Shown here: positions 1-11,542 of the stretch, one piece after another
Position numbering within the stretch: the first letter of the stretch is position 1
Layout of the letters: the number at the start of each line of letters is the position of its first letter
Assembly: GCF_003545875.1 (NCBI RefSeq)
Contig: NZ_QHCS01000002.1
Coordinates: 755,001 to 819,000, forward strand
From: Leptospira stimsonii
GTDB taxonomy: Bacteria; Spirochaetota; Leptospiria; Leptospirales; Leptospiraceae
Length of the DNA stretch: 64,000 nt
Direction: 5' to 3'
Position numbers and translations under genes: made by a program
The notes under the pieces: generated by a model
Told to the model about the DNA's origin: nothing
What the model saw: the letters and a program-made list of their open reading frames with translations, nothing else
Databases searched by the model: none

Positions 1-1833
1 AGCAAGCGTTTCATACTCCGGTTTTTTACGAAGAATCAAAGAAGCTAAAATAATACCTTCCTCCGAACGAATCCATTTTTCGCTTTTCGCGACTTCCTCA
101 ATCGGGTAGGAAACTTTTTTTCGATTTCCCGGAATATTCTTTTCTTTGTATATTAAAAAGTTATCAAGTTCAATTTCGTTCTGGACGGAGGCAAGGATGA
201 GATTTCTGATTCTTTGCTCCCAGATCAGTTGAAAACTCAATAAGCCTAAGAGAAATAGACCGACGTAGAAAAAAAGTTGAAAGCTACGTTCTTGGGTTCG
301 AATCGTGATTCCCTTGAATCCGAATTTAAGTTGTAATAAAGATAAGGAAACTGCGACGGGTATGAGAAAGTGCTGTTCTCCTAAATTGAAATCAAAAAAT
401 TCATGGAACGCGATAAAGATCAGAATGGAAGAAAGAAACATTCCAATAGTAGCGATTTCCTTATTTTCAGCGCGGATCATTTTCAAGGAGAGATAGACGA
501 GTTGAACTGCGATCCCAAGAAAAACGATCGAACCTAAGATTCCGAAACTCGTAAACATTTCCACATAGAGGTTGTGAGCCTGCGGGTAAGAACGAAACGA
601 ATGTAAGAAAAGATTGAAATCCGAATAACCGATCGTGCCCGGATGCACGTTCGGTAGATGGGCCAGAAGAGAATCTGCGTCCGGACCCAAACCGAAGACG
701 GGAGCATTTTGCAGGACGGATTGAAAGTGGAACGCCCAAAGTGAGAATCGAATCCAAAGTGTTTCCGGACTCAAATACTGAGGGATCGATGCCTTTGTTA
801 GGAAAAAAAACATTCCTGTAGCGACGACTGTAACTACGAGCCCAGTGGATAGGATCCCCTTCGTAAGATTGGTCTTCTTTCCTAAACGGAGTAGGATTAA
901 ACTCAATACGGCGACAAGAAATGCGAGCATACTCGCTCTCGAATGATTGAGAAAGGTTAGATAAATCGCGAGTATGGCACTGGGGATCAGCACGATTGAA
1001 TAACTTGGAAATCGGAATGCAGAATACAAAACGACGAGCGCTGTGAACGCGGAGATGACCGCGATCGCGGAAACCGGAAAACCGGCGTAGGTCAAAAGAA
1101 GAGGCGGCTCCAATATGGAAAAAGGCCAGATCATATGAATCGCCGAAAAAAGATTCAACGTATTCAGAAGAAGATCGAAGGAAAGGATCAGAAGGAGTCC
1201 TTTTTTGATTCCTCTGCTTGGATAGGAAGAGAGTAAGACAAAGATTCCGATCGAAGCAAGAAGAAGGGAAAGTTGTAAAAAACCCGATTGTGATTTATAC
1301 GATAGAAGCGAAGAAATCAAAACGAAAAGAAGAAAGACGCCTAAAATTCCGTGAAATTTTTGAAAACGAATTCGTTTCGGGACAAGATACAAAAAAGAAG
1401 CGAGTACAAAGATCAGGAGAGGGATCGACTTGATGCTGGAGAAGAGAGGAGGTGAAGAAGCAAAGACTACCGTATGAATGAACAAAAAAATCGGCGAAAC
1501 GTTTTTGAAATACAGAAAAATGGAAAAAGAAAAGGCAACAACGTAAAGAAGTTTTAGATTCAGCTTTTGGGGAAAATAAACGACCGGCGCTCGATTGATC
1601 CCGTTGATCGTCGAAATTCCGATTAGAAAAAGACAGGCTAAGAAAAAGAACGGATCAATTCGGTTTAATTTTTTCTTCCATGCGAACCCAACGCAAAAAA
1701 ACCAGACGAAGAGAGTGAATACGAGACTGTCTCTGGAAAGAGCCGGATTGGGTGGATCGAAAAAAAACAGAAAGCCGAAAGAAAAACAAACTAAGATGAG
1801 GGGTACTATTTTTAAATTGAGAAAATGACTCAT
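1..1833 (-). CDS. O-antigen ligase/Wzy-like polymerase, C-terminus cut by window edge
   Basis: The reverse strand stays open from an ATG at 1833 to the left edge (about 611 codons, no stop seen), so the gene is partial. The translation is a polytopic membrane protein with about ten hydrophobic segments. Around codons 400-425 it has a large periplasmic loop with HSFRSYPQAHNLYVEMFTS followed by FGILGSIVFL, the pattern of the Wzy_C/O-antigen ligase family (His, Asn and Tyr in the loop, then a glycine-rich membrane segment). The family joins or polymerises lipid-linked glycans on the periplasmic face of the inner membrane. The end of the visible part turns hydrophilic and helical and may begin a TPR-like tail. 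It lies 109 bp downstream of another envelope glycan gene on the same strand. Ligase and polymerase cannot be told apart by sequence alone. Confidence 0.8.
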   Translation of the reverse strand, partial: MSHFLNLKIVPLILVCFSFGFLFFFDPPNPALSRDSLVFTLFVWFFCVGFAWKKKLNRIDPFFFLACLFLIGISTINGINRAPVVYFPQKLNLKLLYVVAFSFSIFLYFKNVSPIFLFIHTVVFASSPPLFSSIKSIPLLIFVLASFLYLVPKRIRFQKFHGILGVFLLFVLISSLLSYKSQSGFLQLSLLLASIGIFVLLSSYPSRGIKKGLLLILSFDLLLNTLNLFSAIHMIWPFSILEPPLLLTYAGFPVSAIAVISAFTALVVLYSAFRFPSYSIVLIPSAILAIYLTFLNHSRASMLAFLVAVLSLILLRLGKKTNLTKGILSTGLVVTVVATGMFFFLTKASIPQYLSPETLWIRFSLWAFHFQSVLQNAPVFGLGPDADSLLAHLPNVHPGTIGYSDFNLFLHSFRSYPQAHNLYVEMFTSFGILGSIVFLGIAVQLVYLSLKMIRAENKEIATIGMFLSSILIFIAFHEFFDFNLGEQHFLIPVAVSLSLLQLKFGFKGITIRTQERSFQLFFYVGLFLLGLLSFQLIWEQRIRNLILASVQNEIELDNFLIYKEKNIPGNRKKVSYPIEEVAKSEKWIRSEEGIILASLILRKKPEYETLA

Positions 1834-1942
1834 TTAAGTTTTTGTTTAGTCAATGAAAGGAAGATATATGCAGACTATCTTCTCACCCGGATTTTAGCAA
1901 TCAAGATTCTCGCGAGGGATGGACCTTGGGTCTACGCAAAAA

Positions 1943-3652
1943 TCACAAATTCTTCCGGTACCATTTTTGTCTATTTTTATCCTTCGCATTGGCGAAGTAG
2001 TATTCCTCTAATTCGAGATACTTTTCCTTTCTCAAAGCCGGAGAAAGATTTTTGAACTTCTCTTTATAACGATCCAAATGTTCTTCAAAATCGACGAAGT
2101 TGAGGGAAGGAATTTTTCTCAATTCTTTCATCATATCTGGTGAGTAGCGAAGAATTTTCCAAGTGATCCCAAGATCGGGAATGGTCAGTGCGTCGTATTC
2201 GTTTGTCTGATTTCGTGCATTTGTAAAAAGGAGAAGTTCAACTCCTCTATTTTTTAAATAGCTCTGAGGAGTCGATTTTTCATGACCGATTCTTCCCCGT
2301 CTTTGAGAGACTAAACGTGCAATGAATGGGTCCGTAAGACCGGCCTCCGTTTCGATCGCTAACGCCGGATTGAGATAATAGACAAGAATGGCTTCGGAGC
2401 CGGCAAACGCCACTTTTACGTTGTTCGTTTCAAAAACTTCTTTCCATGGTGAAAAAAAACTTTTTGTTCTTTCGGTTGTTTCTCTCTTGTAGATCTGATT
2501 CTCATCCGCTATGTCTTGCAAAATTGGAATCGGGGTTCCTTTATAGAAATCAAAGCGAAGGAGAAGTAAAAGAGGAATCAAAAAGGTGACTCCCTTTCGA
2601 AATCGCATCGCGACGAAATCGGCGCTCGGGACATTCGGAATTCCTCTTTCTACCCAAACGAACAAGACGGGAAGAATGGGGAGATAAAACCGAGCGAACA
2701 TAAAATCTCCGCCGATCCAAGTATAATAACCAGCGTATAAAAAAGGGAAAACAAAAAGAAGAATCCAATCCAGACTCTTTTGTTCGCTCTTCGACCGAAC
2801 GAACTCCTGAAACTTCCGAAAGAATAAATAAACGGAAAACGCAATGATGGGAACCAAAGCATAATACATCTTTAGAAAAAGAAAAAAATAGACAAAACCT
2901 TGTTCGAGATAAACGCTTCCTCCCGACTTTGCATAGAAAGTATTCGGTAATAGGTTTCCATAATATTCTAATTTCCAAATATAGAATAGGGCGGGGATAA
3001 AGTAGACGAAGAAAAGAATGAGGAATTCTTTCCTTCGATACCAATCCTTTCGGAGTGAAGCGCCTTTATCCTGGAGAAAGGTAGCCCCCATATAAATTCC
3101 CGCCAGTCCGTGAAACAACAAGCCGTCGGGTCGATTGAGGCAAGCCAAGGCAGACAAAATGATTGCAATTGTCCAACCCTGATACGTTACTCGCTGATGG
3201 GGGGAGAGAAGATGGTAGGAAGAAGCGATCAGTAAGAAACCGTGTAAGGAGGTTTCAAGACCTCCCGTAGCGAAAACTCGATTGTGGTGCATGGACACAA
3301 AGCAGGTTAGCGCGAAAGGGATTAATGAAGTTTGCGTCCTCTCCTTTAAATTCCAGAGTAATAAGTAGATACAAGTACCTAAAAAGGAAAGAATACCGAG
3401 TGTATACGTTACGGAGACCGGATCGATCGTTTTTGTAAGGTGCGGGAAAGTTAAAAGAAGAGTCCATAAAAAATTCGTATAACCTTCGACCCGTTCTCCG
3501 ACGTTGAACACCAAACCCTTTCCATCAGCGAGATTCTTCGCATAACGTAGAGAAATGAATGCGTCATCCGAAATCCAACGCATTTGGTAAGCGGAAAGGA
3601 TCCCGAGTAAAATCAGCAGAATGCTGAATGTGAAATACAAAATGCGCTTCAA
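1943..3652 (-). CDS. Polytopic glycosyltransferase-like membrane protein (AftB/GT39-like)
   Basis: This 569-residue protein has an N-terminal membrane segment followed by SDDAFISLRYAKNLADGKG and then GERVEGYTNFLW. This arrangement is typical of lipid-phosphosugar-dependent glycosyltransferases of the GT-C fold, such as AftB-like arabinofuranosyltransferases. The paired acidic residues (DD) after the first membrane helix are the expected catalytic or metal site. About nine further hydrophobic segments follow, then a hydrophilic C-terminal domain of about 190 residues. By family it would transfer a sugar from a polyprenyl-phosphate donor in the periplasm. The acceptor is unknown; the O-antigen ligase-like gene downstream suggests LPS or another surface glycan. 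The ATG at 3652 directly precedes the first membrane helix. Confidence 0.75.
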   Translation of the reverse strand: MKRILYFTFSILLILLGILSAYQMRWISDDAFISLRYAKNLADGKGLVFNVGERVEGYTNFLWTLLLTFPHLTKTIDPVSVTYTLGILSFLGTCIYLLLWNLKERTQTSLIPFALTCFVSMHHNRVFATGGLETSLHGFLLIASSYHLLSPHQRVTYQGWTIAIILSALACLNRPDGLLFHGLAGIYMGATFLQDKGASLRKDWYRRKEFLILFFVYFIPALFYIWKLEYYGNLLPNTFYAKSGGSVYLEQGFVYFFLFLKMYYALVPIIAFSVYLFFRKFQEFVRSKSEQKSLDWILLFVFPFLYAGYYTWIGGDFMFARFYLPILPVLFVWVERGIPNVPSADFVAMRFRKGVTFLIPLLLLLRFDFYKGTPIPILQDIADENQIYKRETTERTKSFFSPWKEVFETNNVKVAFAGSEAILVYYLNPALAIETEAGLTDPFIARLVSQRRGRIGHEKSTPQSYLKNRGVELLLFTNARNQTNEYDALTIPDLGITWKILRYSPDMMKELRKIPSLNFVDFEEHLDRYKEKFKNLSPALRKEKYLELEEYYFANAKDKNRQKWYRKNL

Positions 3653-3766
3653 AGTTACATCCTATCTTCTATTTGGAAGAGTGAAGTCTGTCACCGTGAC
3701 TCATGTTTTTTTACGCGGTTCGGAATTTCCTTGTAGGAATGAGAGATCCGAAAAACTTGTAACTGC

Positions 3767-5050
3767 ATGATCAGGCCACTTGGCGCGCTTCCGAAAACGA
3801 AATTAGAATGGGATATATGGTTCCAGTCCGGAGAAATCATTCCTTATTTTCAACCTATCCTTTCCGTAGAAAGGGATTCTATCTTCGGATATGAAACTTT
3901 AGGAAGGTTCAGGGATCAATCCGGAAATGTCCATTCTCTTGGACCGTTTTTTCTGGATGCAGAGACGGGGGTTTTGGATCCTAACGAGCGTAAAGAAATT
4001 TACAATCTCAAAAGGGAAATCGATCGGGACCTTCGAAGAAAAGCGATTCTTCATCTTCTGAAAAAGCAAGATCAGTTTCCGGAAGCCAAACTCTTCTTGA
4101 ATATTTCCCCAGCCTATATGAAAGATCATATCGAAGAGGAAGCAGAAGATTCTTATACGATTCGTCTTGTGAAAGAGCTCGGATTGGATCCTTCTAAGAT
4201 CGTCATTGAAATCGTGGAAGAACATTTTGACGGAAGTTTAGAAAGTCTTCGTCCTCTCATCTCGCGCTATAAGAAAGAGGGTTTTTTGGTCGCGATCGAC
4301 GACCTCGGCTCTCGTTCCTCGAATTTGGATCGGATCGGAATCTTTCACCCGGATATTTTGAAAGTCGACCTGCAGATGCTCCGTCAATCGGTGACATCCA
4401 GAAACTTTCAGGAAATTCTTTTTACCATCTCGAGACTTTCGGAATCCCTCGGCTGTTCACTTCTTTTCGAAGGTATCGAAAACGAAAAGGAACTCTTTCA
4501 ATCTCTTACATACAGCGCTCGTTTTTTGCAGGGATTTTATTTCGCCGAAGCTCTTCCCGATATGATTGGGCAAGAAGAATTAAAATTACGGTTCGCCACG
4601 TTACACGAACTCTTCTTCAATTACAAACGCTACCAGTTGATGAAACAGATCAAACAGGAAAATGAACTGGAAGAAAAGTTGAATCTTTCCGGAATCACGG
4701 TTTACGAAGAAGGGGAACTTCACGGCGTCCAAATTCAGAATCCGAGCGCTCTGGGAGATTTTGTTTTTAGAATCTACGTCACGAGTCTCACCGGAAGCCA
4801 GGTTTCGCCCAATTATATGAGAATCGGAGAGGTTTCCATGGATACCGATCATTCTTTTATCGGAAGGAACTGGAGTTGGAGACCGTATTTCCTCGAACAA
4901 TTCTACAAATCTATGAAAGACACAAGAGCGGAATGGATCATCAGCAATCCGTACTACGATATCAGCTACGGAATTCTTCTCATTACCTATAGCAAACGTC
5001 TACCGGACGGACATGTCCTTTTTGTGGACGTGCAAGTTCCTGAATATTAA
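3767..5050 (+). CDS. EAL-domain c-di-GMP phosphodiesterase with C-terminal sensor domain
   Basis: A 427-residue cytoplasmic protein. Residues ~20-270 form an EAL domain: PYFQPILSV, then GYETLGRFR (ETL at the EAL position), FLNISP, IVIEIVEEH, AIDDLGSRSSNLDRI, the LKVD strand, LFEGIEN and QGFYFAEALP. The metal and catalytic acidic residues all appear present, so hydrolysis of c-di-GMP to pGpG is expected. Residues ~300-427 form a second domain containing SYGILLITYSKRLPDGHVLF, which looks like the PAS/Cache-like C-terminal domain of YkuI-type EAL proteins and may sense a small ligand. The gene diverges from the glycosyltransferase gene and converges on a PilZ gene 26 bp away, so an enzyme and a likely receptor for c-di-GMP are neighbours. 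Confidence 0.88.
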   Translation: MIRPLGALPKTKLEWDIWFQSGEIIPYFQPILSVERDSIFGYETLGRFRDQSGNVHSLGPFFLDAETGVLDPNERKEIYNLKREIDRDLRRKAILHLLKKQDQFPEAKLFLNISPAYMKDHIEEEAEDSYTIRLVKELGLDPSKIVIEIVEEHFDGSLESLRPLISRYKKEGFLVAIDDLGSRSSNLDRIGIFHPDILKVDLQMLRQSVTSRNFQEILFTISRLSESLGCSLLFEGIENEKELFQSLTYSARFLQGFYFAEALPDMIGQEELKLRFATLHELFFNYKRYQLMKQIKQENELEEKLNLSGITVYEEGELHGVQIQNPSALGDFVFRIYVTSLTGSQVSPNYMRIGEVSMDTDHSFIGRNWSWRPYFLEQFYKSMKDTRAEWIISNPYYDISYGILLITYSKRLPDGHVLFVDVQVPEY

Positions 5051-5076
5051 GAAAAAATAAATTCATTCTTTTTAAA

Positions 5077-6240
5077 TTACGTCTGGGCTTGATTTGCTTC
5101 GGCGAGAAGTCTATTTACGTTGTCGATGTATTTTTTTCTTTCTCCCGGACGGGCGGAATTTCCTTCGATCGAAAGTCCGACGTATAAGTTTCCGTCCGCG
5201 TCTTTTGTAACGGAACGAATGACCCCGAACGCGGTAAGAGGGGCCTGCATTTTGAAGAAAATGTCAAAGGTAAACCCGGCTCTTTTGGTGAGATCTTGAT
5301 TCAGGTCAGGATGGTTGATTTTCGCTTTGAGTCCGCCTGTCGAAATATTTACGATCGGAAATCTTTCTTTAACGAGTACTGTGTTGGATTCTCGGATTCG
5401 ATCCACCATTTCGAAGGTGAGAGTTTTGATTTCCATCACTTCGAGAATATCGATTTCTCGGTTCCGATTTTGCGCGTGCACGTAGCCGATCGGAATTGCT
5501 TGTTCTTCGTGGTTGAGATAAATTACGGGAACGATCAGTTCCGATTTGATCTTCTGATTCGCATATTCGATGATTTTTTTTCTGATATCGTCCTTGTCTC
5601 CGATCTCAGCTTCGTAATCGATAAAACCTTCCTGGTCGAAAGGCGCATAACTGGATGGCTTCTGTGTATCGGGAATAAAAAGAATCTTTCTGGTCTTTTT
5701 CACTAAGTCGAACTTGTCCCCGATCGTACGAAAGACATCGATTTTCAAAATATCGTATTTGGATTTCAACTTTGTTTCGTAGTCGGCGAAGTTGACCTTA
5801 ACCGAGGTAGGAATATTGAAAAGATTCGCGTCGATCGTCGTCTTGCTCGTGCGGATATTGGTTATCCAGACGCTACCTTCCGGAGGTGCGATTCGGTTGA
5901 GACTTCTTTCCTTGCTTGCGATCGAGATATCAGAGACTCCCAGGATCAATTGATTTCCCGGTTTTTCGTCCAGGACTTCACAATCCAATTCCACATACTT
6001 AGCGAGAAGTTTTGTCAAGGTGACTTGACTGTTCAAAGGAAACGCGTTGGGCGTTTGGGTTTGAATGAGAATTTTTGTCGCGTCTTTGGATACTTGTAAA
6101 ATTTTTACGATCTGTTTTACGATGCCGGGGGATTGCGCGACGATGTCGGTTTTTACGAGAAATTTCGAAATAATATGAAACTTTTTAGCTGGGTCGACGA
6201 CCGTTTCTTTATCTCTTTTTTTTCTCTGAATTGTTTCCAT
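5077..6240 (-). CDS. PilZ-domain c-di-GMP receptor-like protein (DUF1577-type)
   Basis: A 387-residue soluble protein. The C-terminal part (about 285-375) carries a PilZ signature: VNISTGGLKAKI, preceded by basic residues (RIRESNTVLVKERF) and followed by a YVGLSIEG strand, which is how PilZ domains bind c-di-GMP. The N-terminal half contains a second beta-rich region (LNSQVTLTKLLAKYVELDCEV) that may be a degenerate YcgR-N or PilZ-like module. The overall layout resembles proteins annotated as DUF1577 that I recall from Leptospira. It has no signal peptide or membrane helix. It converges with the EAL gene and diverges from guaB, with 80 bp between the two start codons. The output is unknown; motility or envelope regulation are the usual roles of PilZ proteins. 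Confidence 0.75.
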   Translation of the reverse strand: METIQRKKRDKETVVDPAKKFHIISKFLVKTDIVAQSPGIVKQIVKILQVSKDATKILIQTQTPNAFPLNSQVTLTKLLAKYVELDCEVLDEKPGNQLILGVSDISIASKERSLNRIAPPEGSVWITNIRTSKTTIDANLFNIPTSVKVNFADYETKLKSKYDILKIDVFRTIGDKFDLVKKTRKILFIPDTQKPSSYAPFDQEGFIDYEAEIGDKDDIRKKIIEYANQKIKSELIVPVIYLNHEEQAIPIGYVHAQNRNREIDILEVMEIKTLTFEMVDRIRESNTVLVKERFPIVNISTGGLKAKINHPDLNQDLTKRAGFTFDIFFKMQAPLTAFGVIRSVTKDADGNLYVGLSIEGNSARPGERKKYIDNVNRLLAEANQAQT

Positions 6241-6317
6241 AGTTTTTCAAAGCAAAGGAGGGGAAATTCTCTTGATCTCAGTTCTCTGTTTACCTTTTAT
6301 GTACTAGGTAAGGAATA

Positions 6318-7847
<1,530 letters not shown>

Positions 7848-7849
7848 GT

Positions 7850-8635
7850 TTGATTCGGATTCTTGCGTTGCTTGTTTGTTTTTTGGCGTTCACTATTCCC
7901 CGCCAGGAAACAAACCCGCAAGGATCCGCCGGTCCGAGAGTCGCTCAGGAATTGGTCGCTAGGCTCGACCAGGCTCTCGCGAAGTCGAATCAAGGATTGA
8001 TCAAAGGAAATCTAATTCTAATTCGAAGATCAGGAGAAACTTGGAGCTGGGATGTAAGCATCTTTCGAAAAGACGAAGACACTCTTTATCTTTTTGAAAG
8101 TAGGGGTAGGGGACTCGAATACAAAATCCTGATCAAGGACGAAGGCGAACAAATCTACGCGTTCAACGTTCTATCCAAAAAGATATTTCGAAAAGTGGAC
8201 GAGGAAAAATACGAACAACACCTTTCTACCGGTTTTAGTTTTATGGACCTTTCCGGAGTTTCTTATCAGGCCAACTACAATCCGATCGTGCAGAGCGACT
8301 TAAAAACTTCCGATCATTCCTTTAAAAGAGTCTCTCTCAAGCCGATCATTCCTTACTTCTATTCCAAACTCATTCTTTTGTTGGATTTGGATTCTTTGAA
8401 ACCCACACGTCTTGATTTTCACGACAAGGACGGAGTTCTTTTTAAGACGATGAACATCAAATACGGACCCATAAAGGTAAAGCAGAATCAAAAGATCGGA
8501 AAGGAAGAACTCGCCAATCGACTGGAGATGTTGGATCTGAATACTGGATCCATCAGTGTATTAGAATATACTGAAATTGATAAGGAAGTAAAACCGGATC
8601 CTTCCTTGTTCGACCTAGCCAATCTAAATCGATAG
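7850..8635 (+). CDS. Exported LolA-like outer membrane lipoprotein-sorting protein
   Basis: A 261-residue protein starting at TTG with a short hydrophobic signal sequence (IRILALLVCFLAF). The rest resembles the LolA/LolB-like fold of COG2834 outer membrane lipoprotein-sorting proteins: a long run of alternating beta strands (KGNLILIRRSGETWSWDVS, YKILIKDEGEQIYAFN, LSTGFSFMDLSGVSYQANY). Proteins of this family bind lipid or lipoprotein acyl chains in the periplasm. The specific cargo cannot be told here. The TTG lies 2 bp after the guaB stop codon, which suggests translational coupling. rsmE follows 9 bp downstream. Confidence 0.75.
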   Translation: MIRILALLVCFLAFTIPRQETNPQGSAGPRVAQELVARLDQALAKSNQGLIKGNLILIRRSGETWSWDVSIFRKDEDTLYLFESRGRGLEYKILIKDEGEQIYAFNVLSKKIFRKVDEEKYEQHLSTGFSFMDLSGVSYQANYNPIVQSDLKTSDHSFKRVSLKPIIPYFYSKLILLLDLDSLKPTRLDFHDKDGVLFKTMNIKYGPIKVKQNQKIGKEELANRLEMLDLNTGSISVLEYTEIDKEVKPDPSLFDLANLNR

Positions 8636-8644
8636 GAACTCGTT

Positions 8645-9334
8645 TTGGAAGAAACGATTCTATTTCGAAGAAACTGGAATTCCGAAAAGGAATTCGTATT
8701 GAATCGAGAAGAAATTTCCCATCTCAAAGCTCTTCGCATTTATTCCGAAAAAAAAATCCTTCGCGTCCTGAATGGGATGGGATCGGAGTGGATTTTCGAA
8801 GTTGGTGAAAATTCCGATCAAGGGTTTTTGCAAGAATCCAAAAGCCATCCGAAAAGAAAGAGTATTTCCGGAATTGCAACCGCGATTCCCAAAGGGAATC
8901 GTTTGGAATGGCTATTGCAGAAAGGAACCGAACTCGGTCTGAGTCATTTTTACTTTTTAAACTTCGAACAATCCGATCGAAAAGATTTTAATCTGGAAAG
9001 GGCGCAAAAGATCACAGAAGAAGCGGCGGCTCAATCCAAACAGATGTTTCTTCCTGAAGTTTTCGCTCCCGTTTCCCTGAAGGAATTCTTAAAAGTGCAG
9101 GAAGGAAAAGGACATTCTTACTTTTTTTTGGATCCGAGGGGAGAGACCCAGCTGAAGGCGGAATTTTTTCAGAATTCGATTTGGATCATAGGACCGGAAG
9201 GAGGATTTCGAGAAAAGGAAATTCTTCTACTCAAAGAGAAAAGAGTTTTGGGAGTCAAAGCGGGGGATTCGATTTTGAGGATCGAGACCGCTGGAATTTT
9301 TGCGGCCTCGATGTTTCGATACTTTACTTGTTGA
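8645..9334 (+). CDS. rsmE: 16S rRNA m3U1498 methyltransferase RsmE
   Basis: A 229-residue SPOUT-class methyltransferase, TTG start, 9 bp after the LolA-like gene. The N-terminal PUA-like domain has REEISHLKALRI. The SPOUT domain has GIATAIPKGNRLEWLLQKGT, the SAM-binding knot IWIIGPEGGFREKE, and LGVKAGDSILRIETA. RsmE methylates U1498 in helix 44 of 16S rRNA. A second RsmE-family gene lies at 52691-53461. This copy has the classical GPEGGF motif and is the better candidate for the housekeeping enzyme. Its 3' end overlaps the convergent lipoprotein gene by 11 bp. Confidence 0.92.
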   Translation: MEETILFRRNWNSEKEFVLNREEISHLKALRIYSEKKILRVLNGMGSEWIFEVGENSDQGFLQESKSHPKRKSISGIATAIPKGNRLEWLLQKGTELGLSHFYFLNFEQSDRKDFNLERAQKITEEAAAQSKQMFLPEVFAPVSLKEFLKVQEGKGHSYFFLDPRGETQLKAEFFQNSIWIIGPEGGFREKEILLLKEKRVLGVKAGDSILRIETAGIFAASMFRYFTC

Positions 9335-9608
9335 GGGCGCTGTATTGCAGATACAAACTCACGATATTGCAGTTTGTAGAGCAGGCGCTTGTGCAAGTAT
9401 TGAGGTTTTGCAAGTTCGCACTGGTTACGGTCGAGCCCCAACGTTCCGCACAAACTGCGTTGCAAGAATCGATCGATCCGCCCGGACCACAAGCAAGGAT
9501 ATAGTTGAAAACGGCCTTATCAGTGGTCTCGTCGTGTCTCGAATGACATCCACTCAGAACAAGGAAGAGCAAAAGTGAAGTTAGAATGATTGAAGACAAT
9601 TTCCTCAT
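9324..9608 (-). CDS. Small Cys-rich lipoprotein
   Basis: The likely start is the ATG at 9608, giving 94 residues that begin MRKLSSIILTSLLLFLVLSG then Cys. This is a textbook lipoprotein signal peptide with an LSGC lipobox. An upstream in-frame extension would put a hydrophilic stretch ahead of the signal and is rejected. The mature part contains seven further cysteines in about 50 residues (ACGPG, DSCNAVCAERW, NTCTSACSTNC), spaced so that disulfides in the periplasm or at the surface are likely. I do not recognise the family. It is convergent with rsmE and overlaps it by 11 bp. Confidence 0.7.
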   Translation of the reverse strand: MRKLSSIILTSLLLFLVLSGCHSRHDETTDKAVFNYILACGPGGSIDSCNAVCAERWGSTVTSANLQNLNTCTSACSTNCNIVSLYLQYSALNK

Positions 9609-9697
9609 ACGGTTAGATTCCCTACGAAGGAATTCCTCGTAAATCAAAAAAGATTGGACAGGGACGGATTCCAAAGCAAACTTTTTTTGTCATCCTT

Positions 9698-9898
9698 ATG
9701 CAAGTGAACGGAAAAAAACTTCCCCTTTCCGAATTGAAATCGTCACAAATTCCAGCCCTCTTAGAACACCTCAAAATCAAACCGGAAATGGTGGCGATTC
9801 AGAGAAACGGGAATATCCTTAAGAGAGAATTTTGGGATCAAACTGAATTAATGGAAGAAGACCAGCTTGAAATTCTTAGGTTTGTCGGTGGTGGTTGA
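9698..9898 (+). CDS. thiS: Sulfur carrier protein ThiS
   Basis: A 66-residue ubiquitin-like protein ending in FVGGG; the terminal Gly-Gly is the thiocarboxylate attachment site. The N-terminal strand MQVNGKKLPLS, the central VAIQRNGNIL and the acidic EEDQLEILRF strand match the ThiS fold. ThiS carries sulfur to the thiazole moiety of thiamine. It is followed by thiE, whose reading frame opens before thiS ends. No thiG, thiF or thiH is present in this window. Confidence 0.88.
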   Translation: MQVNGKKLPLSELKSSQIPALLEHLKIKPEMVAIQRNGNILKREFWDQTELMEEDQLEILRFVGGG

Positions 9899-10541
9899 TC
9901 CTAACGTTTGGAATCAACCTGGCTTGTATCCGATCCTCGATCTGGATTTTTGTAAAAAGAAGAATCTCAATTTTTTTGAGCTTCCGAAACTTTGGATGGA
10001 ATTTCGGGACTTGGTGCCTTGGATCCAGATCCGCGCGAAAAATGTTCGTTCGGAAGAGTTGAATACCCTCGTAAAAACGTTGTTAGACAAATACCCGTCG
10101 ATCCCTTGGATTCTAAACGATGATTGGAAGGAAGCTATCCGGCTCAATTGTTTTGGAGCTCACGTAGGAAAGGAAGATTACGAAGCTCTCAACGAGGAAG
10201 AAAAAATCTCACTTCGAGAATCGAACTTATTTTTAGGAACCTCGTCTCATACTGTGGAAGAGGTGAACTCCCTGGATTCTTCCCTATGGAATTATACGGG
10301 TTTAGGCCCGATCTTCTCCACTGAAAACAAGGACGATGCGAAGTCCGCGATCGGAACCGATGTTTTGGCGAATCTTTCCGGATCCGTTACGACGCCGGTA
10401 ACTTTGATTGGTGGAATCCAAGTTTCGAATTTGGATCAGATATTAGAACAGGGTTCGTTTCTCCTTTCCAGCATTTCCATGGTTTGTTTAGAAGAAGAAT
10501 TCCGAGCCGCCGCCGAAAAAATCCGAGCCAGAAAGCTGTAA
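9888..10541 (+). CDS. thiE: Thiamine phosphate synthase / TenI-like
   Basis: A TIM-barrel protein of about 217 residues. Recognisable are WIQIRAKN (pyrophosphate-binding Arg/Lys), ILNDDW, AHVGKEDY in place of the usual HLGQED, TGLGPIFST with the downstream Lys, and the phosphate-binding LIGGI. It joins the pyrimidine and thiazole halves of thiamine, or acts as the TenI thiazole tautomerase; the family motifs do not separate these. The frame is open from TTG at 9867, which overlaps thiS by 32 bp. GTG codons at 9888 and 9891 sit better after an AGG at 9878 and overlap thiS by only 8-11 bp, so I use 9888. Confidence 0.8.
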   Translation: MVVDPNVWNQPGLYPILDLDFCKKKNLNFFELPKLWMEFRDLVPWIQIRAKNVRSEELNTLVKTLLDKYPSIPWILNDDWKEAIRLNCFGAHVGKEDYEALNEEEKISLRESNLFLGTSSHTVEEVNSLDSSLWNYTGLGPIFSTENKDDAKSAIGTDVLANLSGSVTTPVTLIGGIQVSNLDQILEQGSFLLSSISMVCLEEEFRAAAEKIRARKL

Positions 10542-10585
10542 CTTTCAATTGACTCTGAACTTATGTCGTATAGGATGCCTTTAGG

Positions 10586-11413
<828 letters not shown>

Positions 11414-11542
11414 ATCATTTGGTTCAACAAACTTACTGAAAGTCGAATTCTCGCTGTATGCTGAAAATGTTATATTCTAATATTTCAATGTGTTTTTGAA
11501 AAAAGAACTTGATTTCAGTCCATTTTGAAGTAGCATTCAAGA

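Noticed and set aside
1825..2055. Plus-strand 76-codon frame between the two glycan genes
   Set aside because: It overlaps both minus-strand genes, has no recognisable domain and no ribosome site.
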